DNA of 64,000 bases from Streptomyces sp. NBC_01381 (GCF_026340305.1 NZ_JAPEPI010000001.1:2976001-3040000), one strand, 5' to 3'. Shown: positions 37,895 through 46,743, counted from the first letter of the stretch. Translations and numbers: made by a program. The notes: generated by a model not told the origin, from the sequence alone.

Positions 37895-38283
37895 GGACGC
37901 GATCGTAACCAGTGGCGTTCCCCCGGGCGTGGGGTTGAGCACCCAGGCCTGAGTATCCGTACCTAGTGAGGGAGATGAGTATGTACGCGGATGGGTCCCG
38001 ACCTGCGATGACGGAAGAGTGAGGGGCACGGAGAAGGGCGCGGCGCCGGTACCGCCGACACGGGGCGGCGGAACCGCGCAGCGCCCTTGGCCGCTCCTCC
38101 CACCCCACCGAAGGTGGGAGCGAGACACGGGGGTGACTCGGGGGACCGGGGGACTCGGGGATGACCGCCCGGGGCCGAACGGGGGTTTCGGGGGAACGAG
38201 AAGCGCCGGTGCGGCGCCGCCTGGAGATCAGGTGGCACCGGACCGGCGCTCTTCTGTGTGCTGCCCGGCCTTCTGTGTGCCGC
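37895..38283. other. 389-nt gap without a convincing protein gene
   Basis: Open frames here lack codon bias. Seen: a minus-strand leaderless promoter for DUF4126 near 37902-37907; a tiny plus-strand ORF (37975-38022, starting MSMYADGS) directly after GAGGGAG; a hairpin CTCCCACC/GGTGGGAG (38097-38120); G-rich tracts (38131-38198) with repeated GGGGGA/ACTCGGGG units; and a long terminator hairpin at the right end. It could hold a small RNA gene reading rightwards, but this is not shown. Confidence 0.6.
38202..38250. terminator. Terminator of the ABC-YhgE-TetR operon
   Basis: AGCGCCGGT (38202-38210) pairs with ACCGGCGCT (38242-38250), and an inner stem (38213-38222 with 38230-38239) extends the hairpin with one mismatch and one G-U pair. 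It lies 34 nt past the TetR stop on the minus strand and could also end a rightward transcript. Confidence 0.75.
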
Positions 38284-38934
38284 TCAGCGGCCTCCGCTCA
38301 CCCGGCCCTGCAGCAGCCGTGAGAGCGCCGAGTGCACGTCGTCGAGCGAGCGTTCCGGCTGGAAGGCCTGCCAGTCGAGCGCCGCGACGAGGACCATCCC
38401 GACGAGCGCGGCGGCCGTCAGGGGGATGTCGATCTCCTCGCTGAGCTCGCCGTTCTCGACGCCTCCGCGCAGCACGTCCTCGACCACGGCGACCGCCTGC
38501 TGCCTGACCACCATCAGCGTGGACTGCCAGGCCCGGTTGGTGCGCCACAGCTCGGCGACGTACAGCTGGGTGAAGGCCGGATAGCGGTCGATGAAGACCA
38601 GGCCGGCCCGGATCATCGCGTCCAGGGCGTCGACCTTGCTGCCGCCGCTCGCGTCGGCCTTCTCGGCCGCCTCCTTCAGGGAGGCGGTGAGCAGGCCGAC
38701 GCCGTGTCGAAGGAGCTCTTCGAAGAGGACCGATTTGCTCGCGAAGTTGTAGTAGACCGTGCCCTTCGCCACCCCGGCCCGCTCGGCGATCTCGTCGACC
38801 GTCGTGGCCGAGAAGCCCTGCTCGGCGATGAGCGTGACGGCCGCCTCGTAGAGCTTCTGCCGGGTGGCCTCGCGCCGGGTGCTGGTTGCGCTGCTGTCCA
38901 TGGGCCCGATTCTCACAGGTCTTGCGGTGCTCAC
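38284..38934 (-). CDS. TetR-family transcriptional regulator (last gene of ABC/YhgE operon)
   Basis: 216 residues if translation starts at GTG 38934, whose GTGA overlaps the YhgE stop; ATG 38901 would give 205 residues. The helix-turn-helix (about 25-70) has TVDEIAERAGVAKGTVYYNFASKSVLFEELL. The ligand domain contains the DRYPAFTQLYVAELWRTN segment common in this subgroup. It likely represses its own operon through the palindrome at 41825-41838. The coupled position gives it matched expression with the exporter genes. Confidence 0.88.
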   Translation of the reverse strand: MSTARPVRIGPMDSSATSTRREATRQKLYEAAVTLIAEQGFSATTVDEIAERAGVAKGTVYYNFASKSVLFEELLRHGVGLLTASLKEAAEKADASGGSKVDALDAMIRAGLVFIDRYPAFTQLYVAELWRTNRAWQSTLMVVRQQAVAVVEDVLRGGVENGELSEEIDIPLTAAALVGMVLVAALDWQAFQPERSLDDVHSALSRLLQGRVSGGR

Positions 38935-41015
38935 AGGCTCAGCTCCGGGTGCAGTCGGTCCAGCGTCCACACCTGCTTGCGGCGCGCGGAGAGCGCGGTG
39001 AGCGCGAGGGCGCCCAGGGTGAAGGCCGTGAGCACCGCGCACGCCTGCCAGACGGGGCCGAGTCCGCCGCCCGTGATGAGCCTCCGTAGAGCGTCGACGA
39101 CGTAACTCATCGGCAGGAAGGGGTGGATCGCGCCGAAGAAGGACGGGCTGGTCTGGACGGGGTACGTGCCGCCCGCCGAGGTCAGCTGCAGCATCAGGAC
39201 CGCCAGGACGAGGATCCGCCCGGCCGCTCCGAAGCGCGCGTTGAGCCACTGCACGATCGCCGCGAAGCAGCACGTCACCAGGCAGAGGAAGCCCACGGTC
39301 CCGGCCGCCCGCGCCATCTGCAGGCCGAGGCCCCAGTGCAGGACCGACATCAGGGCGGCCGTCTGCAGCACGCCCAGGGCGGCGACCGGCAGCCAGCCCG
39401 CGAACGCGATCCGCCAGGCGGACGCGCCCGCGGCGAGCGCGCGCCGGTTCAGCGGCTGGATCAGCATGTACGCCACCATCGCGCCGACCCACAGGGAGAG
39501 CGGGATGAAGTACGGGGCGAAACCGGTGCCGTAGTTGGGCGCCTTGTGCATCGACTGGGAGGCGAGCTGCACGGGGTCGGCCATCACGTCGGTGCGCTGG
39601 TCGCGGTCCTTCTTGTCGTAGTCGGGGATCTGCTCGACGCCGTCGTGCAGTCCGCTCGCCAGCTTCCCGGAGCCGTCGGCCAGCTTGAACAGGCCGCCCT
39701 CCAGGTCGTTCGCGCCCGTCTTGAGCTTGCCGACGCCCTCGTCGAGGTCGACGGAGCCGGTCTTGGCGGTGCCGAGGCCCGTGTGCAGCTTCTTGGCGCC
39801 CTTGGCGACCTTCCCCGCGCCCTTGTTGAGGTCGTTGATCTGGGTGACCGCGGTCTCCAGGTCCTCGTCGAGGTGCGGTGCGCGGTCGGCCAGTGCCTGC
39901 GACTTCTTCTGCAGCGTGGCGAGGTGCTTGTCGAGCGCCTTGACGTCGCTGTTCTGGTCCTTGATCAAGGTGTTCATGTCGTCCGCGATGGTCGACACGT
40001 TCTCCGCGGACTTCTTGGCCTCCTTGAGCTTCGGGCAGGAGGGGGCGGGAAGAGGGGCTTCCTCGCACTGCTCCGTGTAGAGGTCGCCGATGACCTTGGA
40101 GCCGTCAGCCGCCCCCTTGGCCGCCCCGGGCGCGAGCTTGACCCAGGTGTCCAGGTTGTGGCGCATCGCCTTGGAGGAGTCGGCGACGAGCTGCGCCGTG
40201 TCCCCGATGGTCTTGCCGTTGTCCTTCAGGAAGGGCCGCACCTGGTCCGCGGTGCCGTTGACCTTGTCGGCCAGCTTCTGGGTGCCGTCCGAGACCTTCT
40301 TCGAGCCGTCCTTCAGCTCGCCCGCGCCCTTGTGGAGCTTCTTGATGCCGCCGGCCAGATCGCCGCTGCCGTCCTTGGCGTCCTTCAGGCCCTTCGCGAG
40401 GTCCTTCGAACCCTTCTTCGCCTTGCCGATGCCGCCGTCGAGCTTGTCGGCGCCCTTGGCGGCCTTCTCGGTCGCCCCGTGGATGTCCGAGAACGAGATG
40501 AAGATCTTGTCGAGGAAGGAGCGGGATGTCTTCGTGGAGGCCGCCGTACGCACCTCGGAGAAGACCGTCCGCGAGATCTGCCCGACGATGTAGTTGTTGG
40601 CGTCGTTCGTCCTGACCTGCAGGGCACCCGTCTCCGGGGAGTCGCCCGAACTCGACGCGATGCGCTTGCTGAAGTCCGACGGCATCGTCAGGGACAGGTA
40701 GTACGTCCCGTCCTCGACGCCGTCGCGCGCCTCGGCGGCGCTCACCTCGTGCCAGTCGAACGTCTTGCTGTCCCGCAGCCCGTCGACGATGCCGTCGCCC
40801 GCCGCGAGCTTCTTGCCCCCGGCGGTGGCCCCCTTGTCGTCGTTGACGAGCGCGACGGGTATCCGGTCGAGACGGCCGTACGGGTCCCAGAAGGAACACA
40901 GGTACAGGGCGCCGTACAGCAGGGGCAGCAGCAGGAGGGCGACGAGCGCCGCTCGGGGCAGCTTCCCCCTGCCGAAGCGCCGGAGCTCGAGCGAGGCCAG
41001 CTTAGGCGCGCGCAT
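38931..41015 (-). CDS. YhgE/Pip-domain membrane protein
   Basis: 694 residues. One N-terminal membrane helix (about 20-42) is followed by a large extracytoplasmic region. Its centre (about 180-500) is built from heptad-like repeats such as GxxKLxxGxxxL, as in YhgE/Pip (phage infection protein) and MmpL-associated coiled coils. Five C-terminal transmembrane helices resemble ABC-2-type permeases. It probably works with the upstream ATPase-like protein as an export or envelope complex; the substrate is unknown. AAGGAGG, 6 nt upstream, defines ATG 41015. It overlaps the ABC gene by 14 nt. Confidence 0.83.
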   Translation of the reverse strand: MRAPKLASLELRRFGRGKLPRAALVALLLLPLLYGALYLCSFWDPYGRLDRIPVALVNDDKGATAGGKKLAAGDGIVDGLRDSKTFDWHEVSAAEARDGVEDGTYYLSLTMPSDFSKRIASSSGDSPETGALQVRTNDANNYIVGQISRTVFSEVRTAASTKTSRSFLDKIFISFSDIHGATEKAAKGADKLDGGIGKAKKGSKDLAKGLKDAKDGSGDLAGGIKKLHKGAGELKDGSKKVSDGTQKLADKVNGTADQVRPFLKDNGKTIGDTAQLVADSSKAMRHNLDTWVKLAPGAAKGAADGSKVIGDLYTEQCEEAPLPAPSCPKLKEAKKSAENVSTIADDMNTLIKDQNSDVKALDKHLATLQKKSQALADRAPHLDEDLETAVTQINDLNKGAGKVAKGAKKLHTGLGTAKTGSVDLDEGVGKLKTGANDLEGGLFKLADGSGKLASGLHDGVEQIPDYDKKDRDQRTDVMADPVQLASQSMHKAPNYGTGFAPYFIPLSLWVGAMVAYMLIQPLNRRALAAGASAWRIAFAGWLPVAALGVLQTAALMSVLHWGLGLQMARAAGTVGFLCLVTCCFAAIVQWLNARFGAAGRILVLAVLMLQLTSAGGTYPVQTSPSFFGAIHPFLPMSYVVDALRRLITGGGLGPVWQACAVLTAFTLGALALTALSARRKQVWTLDRLHPELSL

Positions 41016-41799
41016 CGGCCGCCTCCTTGTCGTCGGTCTCGGTGCCTTCGGATGCGGCCTCGGCTTCGGGCTCGGCGTCGGCGTCGGCGGGACGCTCGGT
41101 GGACACGACGACCGCGTCATCGGGTGCCTCGCTGCACACCGCGACGACCGTGGTGCCGCGCTCGGCGATCGACCTCAACAGGGCCCAGGCCGCCACCCGT
41201 TCGGCGTCCGAGAGCTTGAGGTCGATGTCGTCGACGCCGAGCAGCCGCGGCCGCCCGATCAGCGCGAGGGCCATGGAGAGCCGCAGCGCCTCCAGGCGTT
41301 CCAGATCGCGTACGGAGGTGCGCCGGCCCTTGGGCAGCGACTCCATGTCGAGTCCCGCCGCGGTCAGGGCCGTGTCGATCCGCAGCCGTGCCTCGGTCGC
41401 CCGCTCGGCCCGCGGCTTCAGCAGATCCCGCAGCGATCCGCCGAACCGCCGCTGCAGCAGCGCCCGTTCGTGCAGATGCTCGGCGACGGTCAGTGCCGGG
41501 TCGAGATCCGTGACGCCGGGCACGGGTCCGAGCGCGCTGATCCGGCGCACCGCCGCGAGCTGCTTGGGCAGCCGGAAGCCGCCCACTGAGGCATCGCCCT
41601 CGGTCGGGCGCATACGTCCGGTGAGTGCGAGGAGGAGACAGGTGTGGCCCGACCCCGATGGCCCCTCGACCGCGATCAGTGCCCCCGGCTCCGCGTCGAC
41701 ATCGACCCCGCGGAACGCCCAGCCCCGCGGCCCCTTCAGGCCGAAGCCCTTGGCTGTGACAGCGGCTCCCCGCCGACCGTCGTCCGTCGGACCGTCCAC
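41002..41799 (-). CDS. Degenerate ABC-transporter ATP-binding protein
   Basis: 265 residues with an ABC ATPase fold but unusual motifs. Walker A reads GPSGSGHT (46-53), with His in place of Lys. The ABC signature LSGGQ is replaced around SVRDLERLEALRLSMAL, and Walker B is RLLGVDDID. The C-terminal 30 residues are very acidic. ATP hydrolysis is doubtful; a structural or regulatory partner of YhgE is possible. GTG 41799 has GAGGGGGG just upstream and follows a palindromic operator. First gene of the three-gene operon. Confidence 0.75.
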   Translation of the reverse strand: MDGPTDDGRRGAAVTAKGFGLKGPRGWAFRGVDVDAEPGALIAVEGPSGSGHTCLLLALTGRMRPTEGDASVGGFRLPKQLAAVRRISALGPVPGVTDLDPALTVAEHLHERALLQRRFGGSLRDLLKPRAERATEARLRIDTALTAAGLDMESLPKGRRTSVRDLERLEALRLSMALALIGRPRLLGVDDIDLKLSDAERVAAWALLRSIAERGTTVVAVCSEAPDDAVVVSTERPADADAEPEAEAASEGTETDDKEAADARA

Positions 41800-41824
41800 G
41801 GTCCCCCCTCGCACCCTCTTTTGA

Positions 41825-41838
41825 ACTGACTGGTCAGT
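41825..41838. promoter_or_regulatory. TetR-type operator of the ABC-YhgE-TetR operon
   Basis: ACTGAC-TG-GTCAGT is a perfect 6+6 dyad, 26 nt upstream of the ATPase start, and overlaps the likely promoter (TAGTTT on the minus strand at 41846-41851). The sequence resembles operators of many autoregulated TetR proteins. Confidence 0.75.
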
Positions 41839-41960
41839 GCAAAAACTAGCGCGAAGCCGCGATCGAGGCAAAGTCGCAGGTCAGAGTCGATTGTCAGTGG
41901 CGTACTTCACGATGGGCACATACGGCCACTGCGCCGTCACGCGACGACAGGAGGTTCGTC

Positions 41961-42488
41961 ATGGCCAGCACTTCCGCAGCAGCCGCACGTCGGCACCGCC
42001 CCGTCGGCCCTGCCCCCTCACTGACCGGCCCCGCGAGCGACGTCCACCCCGTCCTGCGCCGGGCCACGGCCCCGCCCGCCGCACTCGAACTGCTCGCCCA
42101 GGCCCGCGCCGGACTCGACGAGGCGGCGCACCTGGAGACCTCGAACGAGCGCTATGCCACCGCCCACCTCGCCGCCCTGCGCACCGCGGCCGCCGTCCTC
42201 GCCGCCCGTGGCCGCCCCGAGACGACACCGCGCCGCAGGCAGCGGATCCGCAGCGCCTGGGAAGTGCTCCCGGAGATAGCGCCCGAACTGACGGAGTGGA
42301 GCGCCCTGTTCGCATCGGGCGCCGCGCGCAGGGCCCGCGCCGAGGCGGGCATACAGGGCGCGGCGACCACCCGCGACGCCGACGACCTGATGCGTGACAC
42401 CGCGATGTTCCTGCGCCTGGTCGAGCGGATGCTGGTGCTGCAGCCCGTGCTGCCCCAGCCCAGGCAGGAGCCGCCGGACGCCGGGTGA
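41961..42488 (+). CDS. SAV_6107-family HEPN-domain protein
   Basis: 175 residues. After a basic, proline-rich N-terminus, the helical core (about 40-160) has ALELLAQARAGLDEAAHLET, YATAHLAALRTAAAVLAARG and a terminal MRDTAMFLRLVERMLVL helix, matching the SAV_6107 HEPN family as I recall it. HEPN proteins are often RNases or nucleotide-transferase partners, but the RX4-6H catalytic motif is not obvious here and no antitoxin is adjacent. GGAGG, about 8 nt upstream, supports ATG 41961. Confidence 0.78.
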   Translation: MASTSAAAARRHRPVGPAPSLTGPASDVHPVLRRATAPPAALELLAQARAGLDEAAHLETSNERYATAHLAALRTAAAVLAARGRPETTPRRRQRIRSAWEVLPEIAPELTEWSALFASGAARRARAEAGIQGAATTRDADDLMRDTAMFLRLVERMLVLQPVLPQPRQEPPDAG

Positions 42489-42619
42489 CGGGGCAGTCGG
42501 CCGAAGGCAATAGGGTGGGAACGCCCGCACCCTCCTCCGCCGCTCATCGGCCGAGAGGAGGGAACCCCCCCTAGCTCCGCCGCGGACCACGCGGTGGACG
42601 CGCCGAGGAGTCAACTGCC

Positions 42620-43390
42620 GTGTCGGACCCGATGCGCCCCCGCGCTTCTCTCCGTACCGCCGTGGTCTGGGATGTCCTCAAGGACGCTCTCGACCGCCGG
42701 GTCAAGGCCACGGGCCGCGAGTCGCTCGATGTGCTCGACACCGGGGGCGGCAGTGGCAACTTCGCCGTGCCCGTCGCCCGCCTCGGCCACACCGTCACCG
42801 TCGTCGACCCCAGCCCGAACGCGCTCTTCGCCCTCGAGCGCCGGGCCGCCGAGGCCGGCGTCGCCGACCGCGTGCGCGGCGTCCAGGGCGACGTACACGG
42901 CCTGTTCGACGTCGTGGAGCGCAGCGGGTACGACGCCGTGCTGTGCCACGGCGTCCTGGAGTACGTGGACGACCCCGCCGAGGGCGTACGCAACGCCGTC
43001 GGCGCCCTGCGCCCCTCCGGCACCCTCAGCCTGCTCGCCGCGGGCCTCGGCGGGGCCGTGCTCGCCAGGGCGCTCGCCGGGCACTTCACCGAGGCCAGGC
43101 AGGCACTCGGCGACCCCGCGGGCCGCTGGGGCGACGGCGACCCCGTGCCCCGGCGGTTCACCGCCGAGCAGCTCACCGGGCTGGTCGAGGCGGCAGGTGT
43201 GCGGGTCGGCGCGGTGCATGGCGTGCGGGTCTTCGCCGACCTCGTCCCCGGCGTCCTGGTGGACACCGAGCCCGGCGCCCTGGAGGCCCTGCTCAAGCTG
43301 GAGGCGGCCGCCGCGGAGCTCGCCGCCTTCCACGCCGTGGCCACCCAGCTGCATGTGCTCGGTGAGACCGGGGATGCCGACGAGGCCTGA
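42620..43390 (+). CDS. SAM-dependent methyltransferase
   Basis: 256-residue class I methyltransferase. Motif I is VLDTGGGSGNFAVPVA, motif II includes VVDPSPNAL, and the acidic loop is GVQGDVHGL, followed by YDAVLCHGVLEYVDDP. It resembles the UbiE/Coq5-like small-molecule group; the substrate is unknown. GAGGAG (42605-42610), 9 nt upstream, supports GTG 42620. It lies 131 nt after the HEPN gene. Confidence 0.85.
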   Translation: MSDPMRPRASLRTAVVWDVLKDALDRRVKATGRESLDVLDTGGGSGNFAVPVARLGHTVTVVDPSPNALFALERRAAEAGVADRVRGVQGDVHGLFDVVERSGYDAVLCHGVLEYVDDPAEGVRNAVGALRPSGTLSLLAAGLGGAVLARALAGHFTEARQALGDPAGRWGDGDPVPRRFTAEQLTGLVEAAGVRVGAVHGVRVFADLVPGVLVDTEPGALEALLKLEAAAAELAAFHAVATQLHVLGETGDADEA

Positions 43391-43474
43391 TGTTCGCCCT
43401 GGCCGCCGCGCTGATCAGGGGCGCAGCGGCACATGGAGTACGGCACACACCCTCCGAACGGGCTACGGGCGCCG

Positions 43475-43507
43475 TATGATCGAGGCAGACCGTCCGGCAT
43501 GCCGGAC
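43475..43507 (+). promoter_or_regulatory. Putative promoter and operator of the DUF3040 gene
   Basis: TATGAT (43475-43480) is a near-consensus -10. It is followed, at about the transcript start, by the perfect 16-nt palindrome GTCCGGCATGCCGGAC (43492-43507). No good -35 is visible at the standard distance, which suggests an activator or another sigma factor. The leader from here to the gene is about 175 nt. Confidence 0.5.
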
Positions 43508-43664
43508 CGGCAGCTGGGGAATGCACGCTTCAGCGAGCCGGAGCGGCAGGGCGGTCCGGTTTGGCGAAGTTGGCGCAGAGGGGCGGGTTTCACGGGGGCG
43601 ATTCCCTGCCTATCCTGAAGGGGACCCCCGGTCGCCCCGGCGACTGCACGATGAGGAGGACTCC

Positions 43665-44078
43665 GTGCCGCTCTCGGAGCACGAGCAGCGCATGCTCGAG
43701 CAGATGGAGCGAGCGCTGTACGCCGAAGATCCCAAGTTCGCGACAGCGCTCGAGGGAAGCGGGCTGCGTACGTACACCCGGCGACGGGTCTACCAAGCGG
43801 TCGCGGGCTTCCTTGTGGGTATCGCCCTTCTCATGGCCGGAATGGTCGCCCAGCTGATCTGGGTCAGCGTGGTGGGATTCCTCGTCATGCTGGGATGTGC
43901 GGTGCTCGCGGTCACTGGATGGCGCAAAGCACCCAAGCCTGGCGAACAGCCCGCAGCCGGTGCTGCCACGGCGCCGGGCGGCGCTCCCGCCCGTCGGCAG
44001 ACCAGGCAACGCCGGTCGGTGATGGACCGGATCGAGCAGCGGTGGCAGCGTCGCCGCGACGAGCAACAGGGGCAATGA
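43665..44078 (+). CDS. DUF3040 membrane protein
   Basis: 137 residues. The conserved DUF3040 N-terminus MPLSEHEQRMLEQMERALYA is followed by DPKFA, two adjacent membrane helices (about 45-85) and a basic C-terminal tail (QRRSVMDRIEQRWQRRRDE). It occurs next to the dcw cluster in many actinobacteria, including Rv2169c, which suggests a link with growth or division, but no function is known. GTG 43665 has GAGGAGGA 5-7 nt upstream. Confidence 0.87.
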   Translation: MPLSEHEQRMLEQMERALYAEDPKFATALEGSGLRTYTRRRVYQAVAGFLVGIALLMAGMVAQLIWVSVVGFLVMLGCAVLAVTGWRKAPKPGEQPAAGAATAPGGAPARRQTRQRRSVMDRIEQRWQRRRDEQQGQ

Positions 44079-44122
44079 ACTTCTGGGCTTAGCCCAGCCG
44101 ATCTCTCCGTAGCTGATCTTTC

Positions 44123-44168
44123 CGTCAGCCGTCGGCCTCATTCGTGGGGCTGACGGCTGACGTGTTTC
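44123..44168 (+). terminator. Terminator of DUF3040 gene
   Basis: CGTCAGCCGTC (44123-44133) and GACGGCTGACG (44152-44162) form a perfect 11-bp stem with an 18-nt loop, followed by TGTTTCC, 45 nt after the stop. Confidence 0.8.
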
Positions 44169-44208
44169 CGGAGCCTTGCGGGCCATGAGCCCGAGCGAGC
44201 CTCATGTC

Positions 44209-44251
44209 ATGTGTAAGGGGTGACCGCCCTGGGCGGTCACCCCTTACACAT
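44209..44251. terminator. 43-nt perfect palindrome between convergent genes
   Basis: Positions 44209-44229 and 44231-44251 are exact inverses with a single central T, giving a 21-bp stem. It lies between the DUF3040 gene and the transglutaminase operon end and should terminate transcripts from both sides. AT-containing ends (ATGTGTAA/TTACACAT) flank a GC core. Confidence 0.85.
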
Positions 44252-44276
44252 CGCTCAAGCGCCCCCGCAGGGGCCC

Positions 44277-46700
44277 TCAGCCCTCCTGCTGGGACGGCCG
44301 TGACGGCCTGCGCAGCGCGGCCCAGCGCTTGGCCACCCGCTCGGCCCACCGGGTCCTGACCGTCGCCCAGCGCTCGGAGACGGCCCACACCACCCGGGCG
44401 GCCGAACGCGGCGCGAGCGTCGCCCGCAGCCGGGCCGGGCGGCTCGACGTGGCCCGCAGCCCGTCCCGTACGCGATGGACGTCGTCGGCCAGGCCGGCCG
44501 TCGGCTGGGGCCGCGGCGCGTAGAGAACCTGCTCGACCGCCGCCGCGAGGCGATGGACGGACTCCGCGGGCGCCGCGCCCAGCTGTCCGACGCGGACGAT
44601 CCGGGCCGCCGCCTTGCGCGGGGTCTGCGACTCGTCCGGCGTGATGCCGTGGTCCCAGGCCGTGTCGGTCACTTCGAGCCAGGCGGCAAGCGTCCGCGCG
44701 GACGCCTCCTCGGCAGTCCGGCCCGGCGACCCCAGGCGCACCGCCCGGATCCGCTTGCGCCACAGCATCGGAAGCAGCGGCACCGCGACGGCCACCAGCG
44801 CCCCCAGCGTCACAGCAAGGATCATGCCGAGCGGTGGCCCGTCGCCGCCCGAACCGCCCGCGATCGCCGGCGCCGTGCTCGCGCAGCCGCCCTGCTTCTG
44901 CTGGTCGGCCGGGCAGCTCGCGGACGCCGAGGGCTCACTGGACGGCGCGGTGGACTGCGTCGGCTCCGGCGCCGCGGGGTCGCTCGCATCGTCGGACGGG
45001 GTGTCCGAGCGGGTGTAGTCCGGCACCGTGCCACGGTTCGGCGTCGGCTCGAAGCGGGTCCAGCCCACGCCCTCGAAGTACAGCTCGGGCCAGGCGTGCG
45101 CGTCCCGCAGGCCGACCGACATCGATCCGTCGGCCTGGGCCGCGCCGGGCGTGAAGCCCACCGCGACGCGCGCCGGGATGCCCAGCGTCCGCGCCATCGA
45201 CGCCATGGCGAACGAGAAGTGGACGCAGAAGCCCTCCTTCTGCTCCAGGAAGCGGGCGATCGCCGCCGGGCCGCTGCCCGCACGCACCTGCGTGTTGTAG
45301 GTGAAGCCGCCCTCCGACGCGAAGTAGTCCTGGAGCTTGACCGCCTTCTCGTAGTCGTTCGACGCACCCTGGGTGATCTTGCGCGCCTCCGTCGACACCA
45401 CCGGGGGCAGCGAGTCGGGCACCTTGGTGAACTCGCGCCGCAGGGCCTCGGGCGCCTCGGGCGCGTCGGCGAGCTGCGCGGCCGTCGGGTTCACGACCAG
45501 GCTCTTGACCTCGTACTGCGCACCACGCGTCGTCTGCCCGCGGTCACCGACGAGGGCGCGCCCCACCGGCTCGTACCGCCAGCGGCCGCTGATGTCGACC
45601 TCGCTCGCCGGGTAGGGCATCGGCAGCCAGTTCTGCGCGTAGCTGTCGGCGGCCGAGATGTTGGTCTGGATCTCCGTCCTCGGCACGTCGGGGGAGAGCC
45701 CCGGCGGATCGTCGAGCCGCGACGGCACGTCCTGGATGCGCCGGACGGTGGTCTTCCACGTCGTCCCGTCGAACTGGTCGAGCGAGACGATCCGCAGATA
45801 GAGGTTCTCGGTCGACTCGGCGTTCGTCTTGTACGAGATGACCTCGCGGTCGTCCGGCTCGTTCAGGCTGTCCTGGAGCGCGACCAGCGGATTCACCGCG
45901 GAGATCGTGCCGCCACCGCCGGAACCCGAGCCGCCGGGGCCGCCGGAGCCGTCGAGAAGACCGCCGTCCAGTGCGGGCAGGCCGATCGGCACCACCAGGG
46001 CGATGCCCAGCGCGACCGCGCCGATGCGCCGCCCGGTGCGGATCGGGGCGACCGCACCGGTGTCGCTCTCCAGGCCCCCCGAGATCCGGCCGGGACCGCG
46101 CGCCGCGCCCCCGAAGACGCGCCCCCACTGGGAGAGCCGGTCCCGGCCCTCCGCGAGGAGCAGCAGCAGATATCCGGCGGCCGCGAGCAGGAACCACAGC
46201 CATCCCGCGCCGTCTCCGGAGAGGCCCGCCGCGACCGAGTACAGCGCGAGCAGCGGAAGCCCCGCGGGCGCCGCCGTACGGAAGGTCACCGCGAGGGCGT
46301 CCACCGCGAGGCCGATCACCAGGACGCCGCCGACCAGCATCAGCCGGATGCCGTCGCTGAGCGGAGCGGGGATCGCGTACTGCCCGACGTCGTCGCCGCC
46401 CGCCTGCAGCAGCAGACCGAACTCCCGGAACACGTCGGGCCCGGGAAGCACCCCGGCGATCGCCTGCTCGCGGGCGAACACCAGGGTCAGCAGGAGCAGT
46501 GTCACCAGGGCCTGCACCGCGACCGTGACCGGCCGGGCCAGCGGCACCCGCCGGGTGAGCGCGCCCACGCCGCTCTGCAGCGCGAGCAGGATCGCCGCCT
46601 GGACGAACCACGTCGCCGGATCGACGAGCGGAATCAGCGCCCCCGACGCCATCAGCGTGGCCGCCGTGGCACTGAGCGCCAGTCGTGCGCGCCCACTCAT
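44277..46700 (-). CDS. DUF3488/transglutaminase-like (TgpA-type) membrane protein
   Basis: 807 residues. Six to seven membrane helices occupy about 1-230, followed by an extracytoplasmic transglutaminase-like domain. It contains EGFCVHFSFAM (Cys), RDAHAWPELYF (His) and GVGWTRFEPTPN, in which Glu occupies the usual Asp position. Then comes a Ser/Pro/Thr linker, one more membrane helix and a cytoplasmic DUF4129-like tail. Such proteins accompany MoxR and DUF58 proteins and may cleave or cross-link envelope proteins. ATG 46700 has a GGGGGG site 6 nt upstream. Last gene of the moxR operon. Confidence 0.87.
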   Translation of the reverse strand: MSGRARLALSATAATLMASGALIPLVDPATWFVQAAILLALQSGVGALTRRVPLARPVTVAVQALVTLLLLTLVFAREQAIAGVLPGPDVFREFGLLLQAGGDDVGQYAIPAPLSDGIRLMLVGGVLVIGLAVDALAVTFRTAAPAGLPLLALYSVAAGLSGDGAGWLWFLLAAAGYLLLLLAEGRDRLSQWGRVFGGAARGPGRISGGLESDTGAVAPIRTGRRIGAVALGIALVVPIGLPALDGGLLDGSGGPGGSGSGGGGTISAVNPLVALQDSLNEPDDREVISYKTNAESTENLYLRIVSLDQFDGTTWKTTVRRIQDVPSRLDDPPGLSPDVPRTEIQTNISAADSYAQNWLPMPYPASEVDISGRWRYEPVGRALVGDRGQTTRGAQYEVKSLVVNPTAAQLADAPEAPEALRREFTKVPDSLPPVVSTEARKITQGASNDYEKAVKLQDYFASEGGFTYNTQVRAGSGPAAIARFLEQKEGFCVHFSFAMASMARTLGIPARVAVGFTPGAAQADGSMSVGLRDAHAWPELYFEGVGWTRFEPTPNRGTVPDYTRSDTPSDDASDPAAPEPTQSTAPSSEPSASASCPADQQKQGGCASTAPAIAGGSGGDGPPLGMILAVTLGALVAVAVPLLPMLWRKRIRAVRLGSPGRTAEEASARTLAAWLEVTDTAWDHGITPDESQTPRKAAARIVRVGQLGAAPAESVHRLAAAVEQVLYAPRPQPTAGLADDVHRVRDGLRATSSRPARLRATLAPRSAARVVWAVSERWATVRTRWAERVAKRWAALRRPSRPSQQEG

Positions 46701-46743
46701 GAGCGTCCCCCCGTTGTCGTACGTGTGTTCCGGGCGCGCTGGG

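Noticed and set aside
41961..42488. HEPN gene as half of a toxin-antitoxin pair
   Set aside because: No MNT-type nucleotidyltransferase or other small antitoxin gene is adjacent, and the catalytic RX4-6H motif is not clear.
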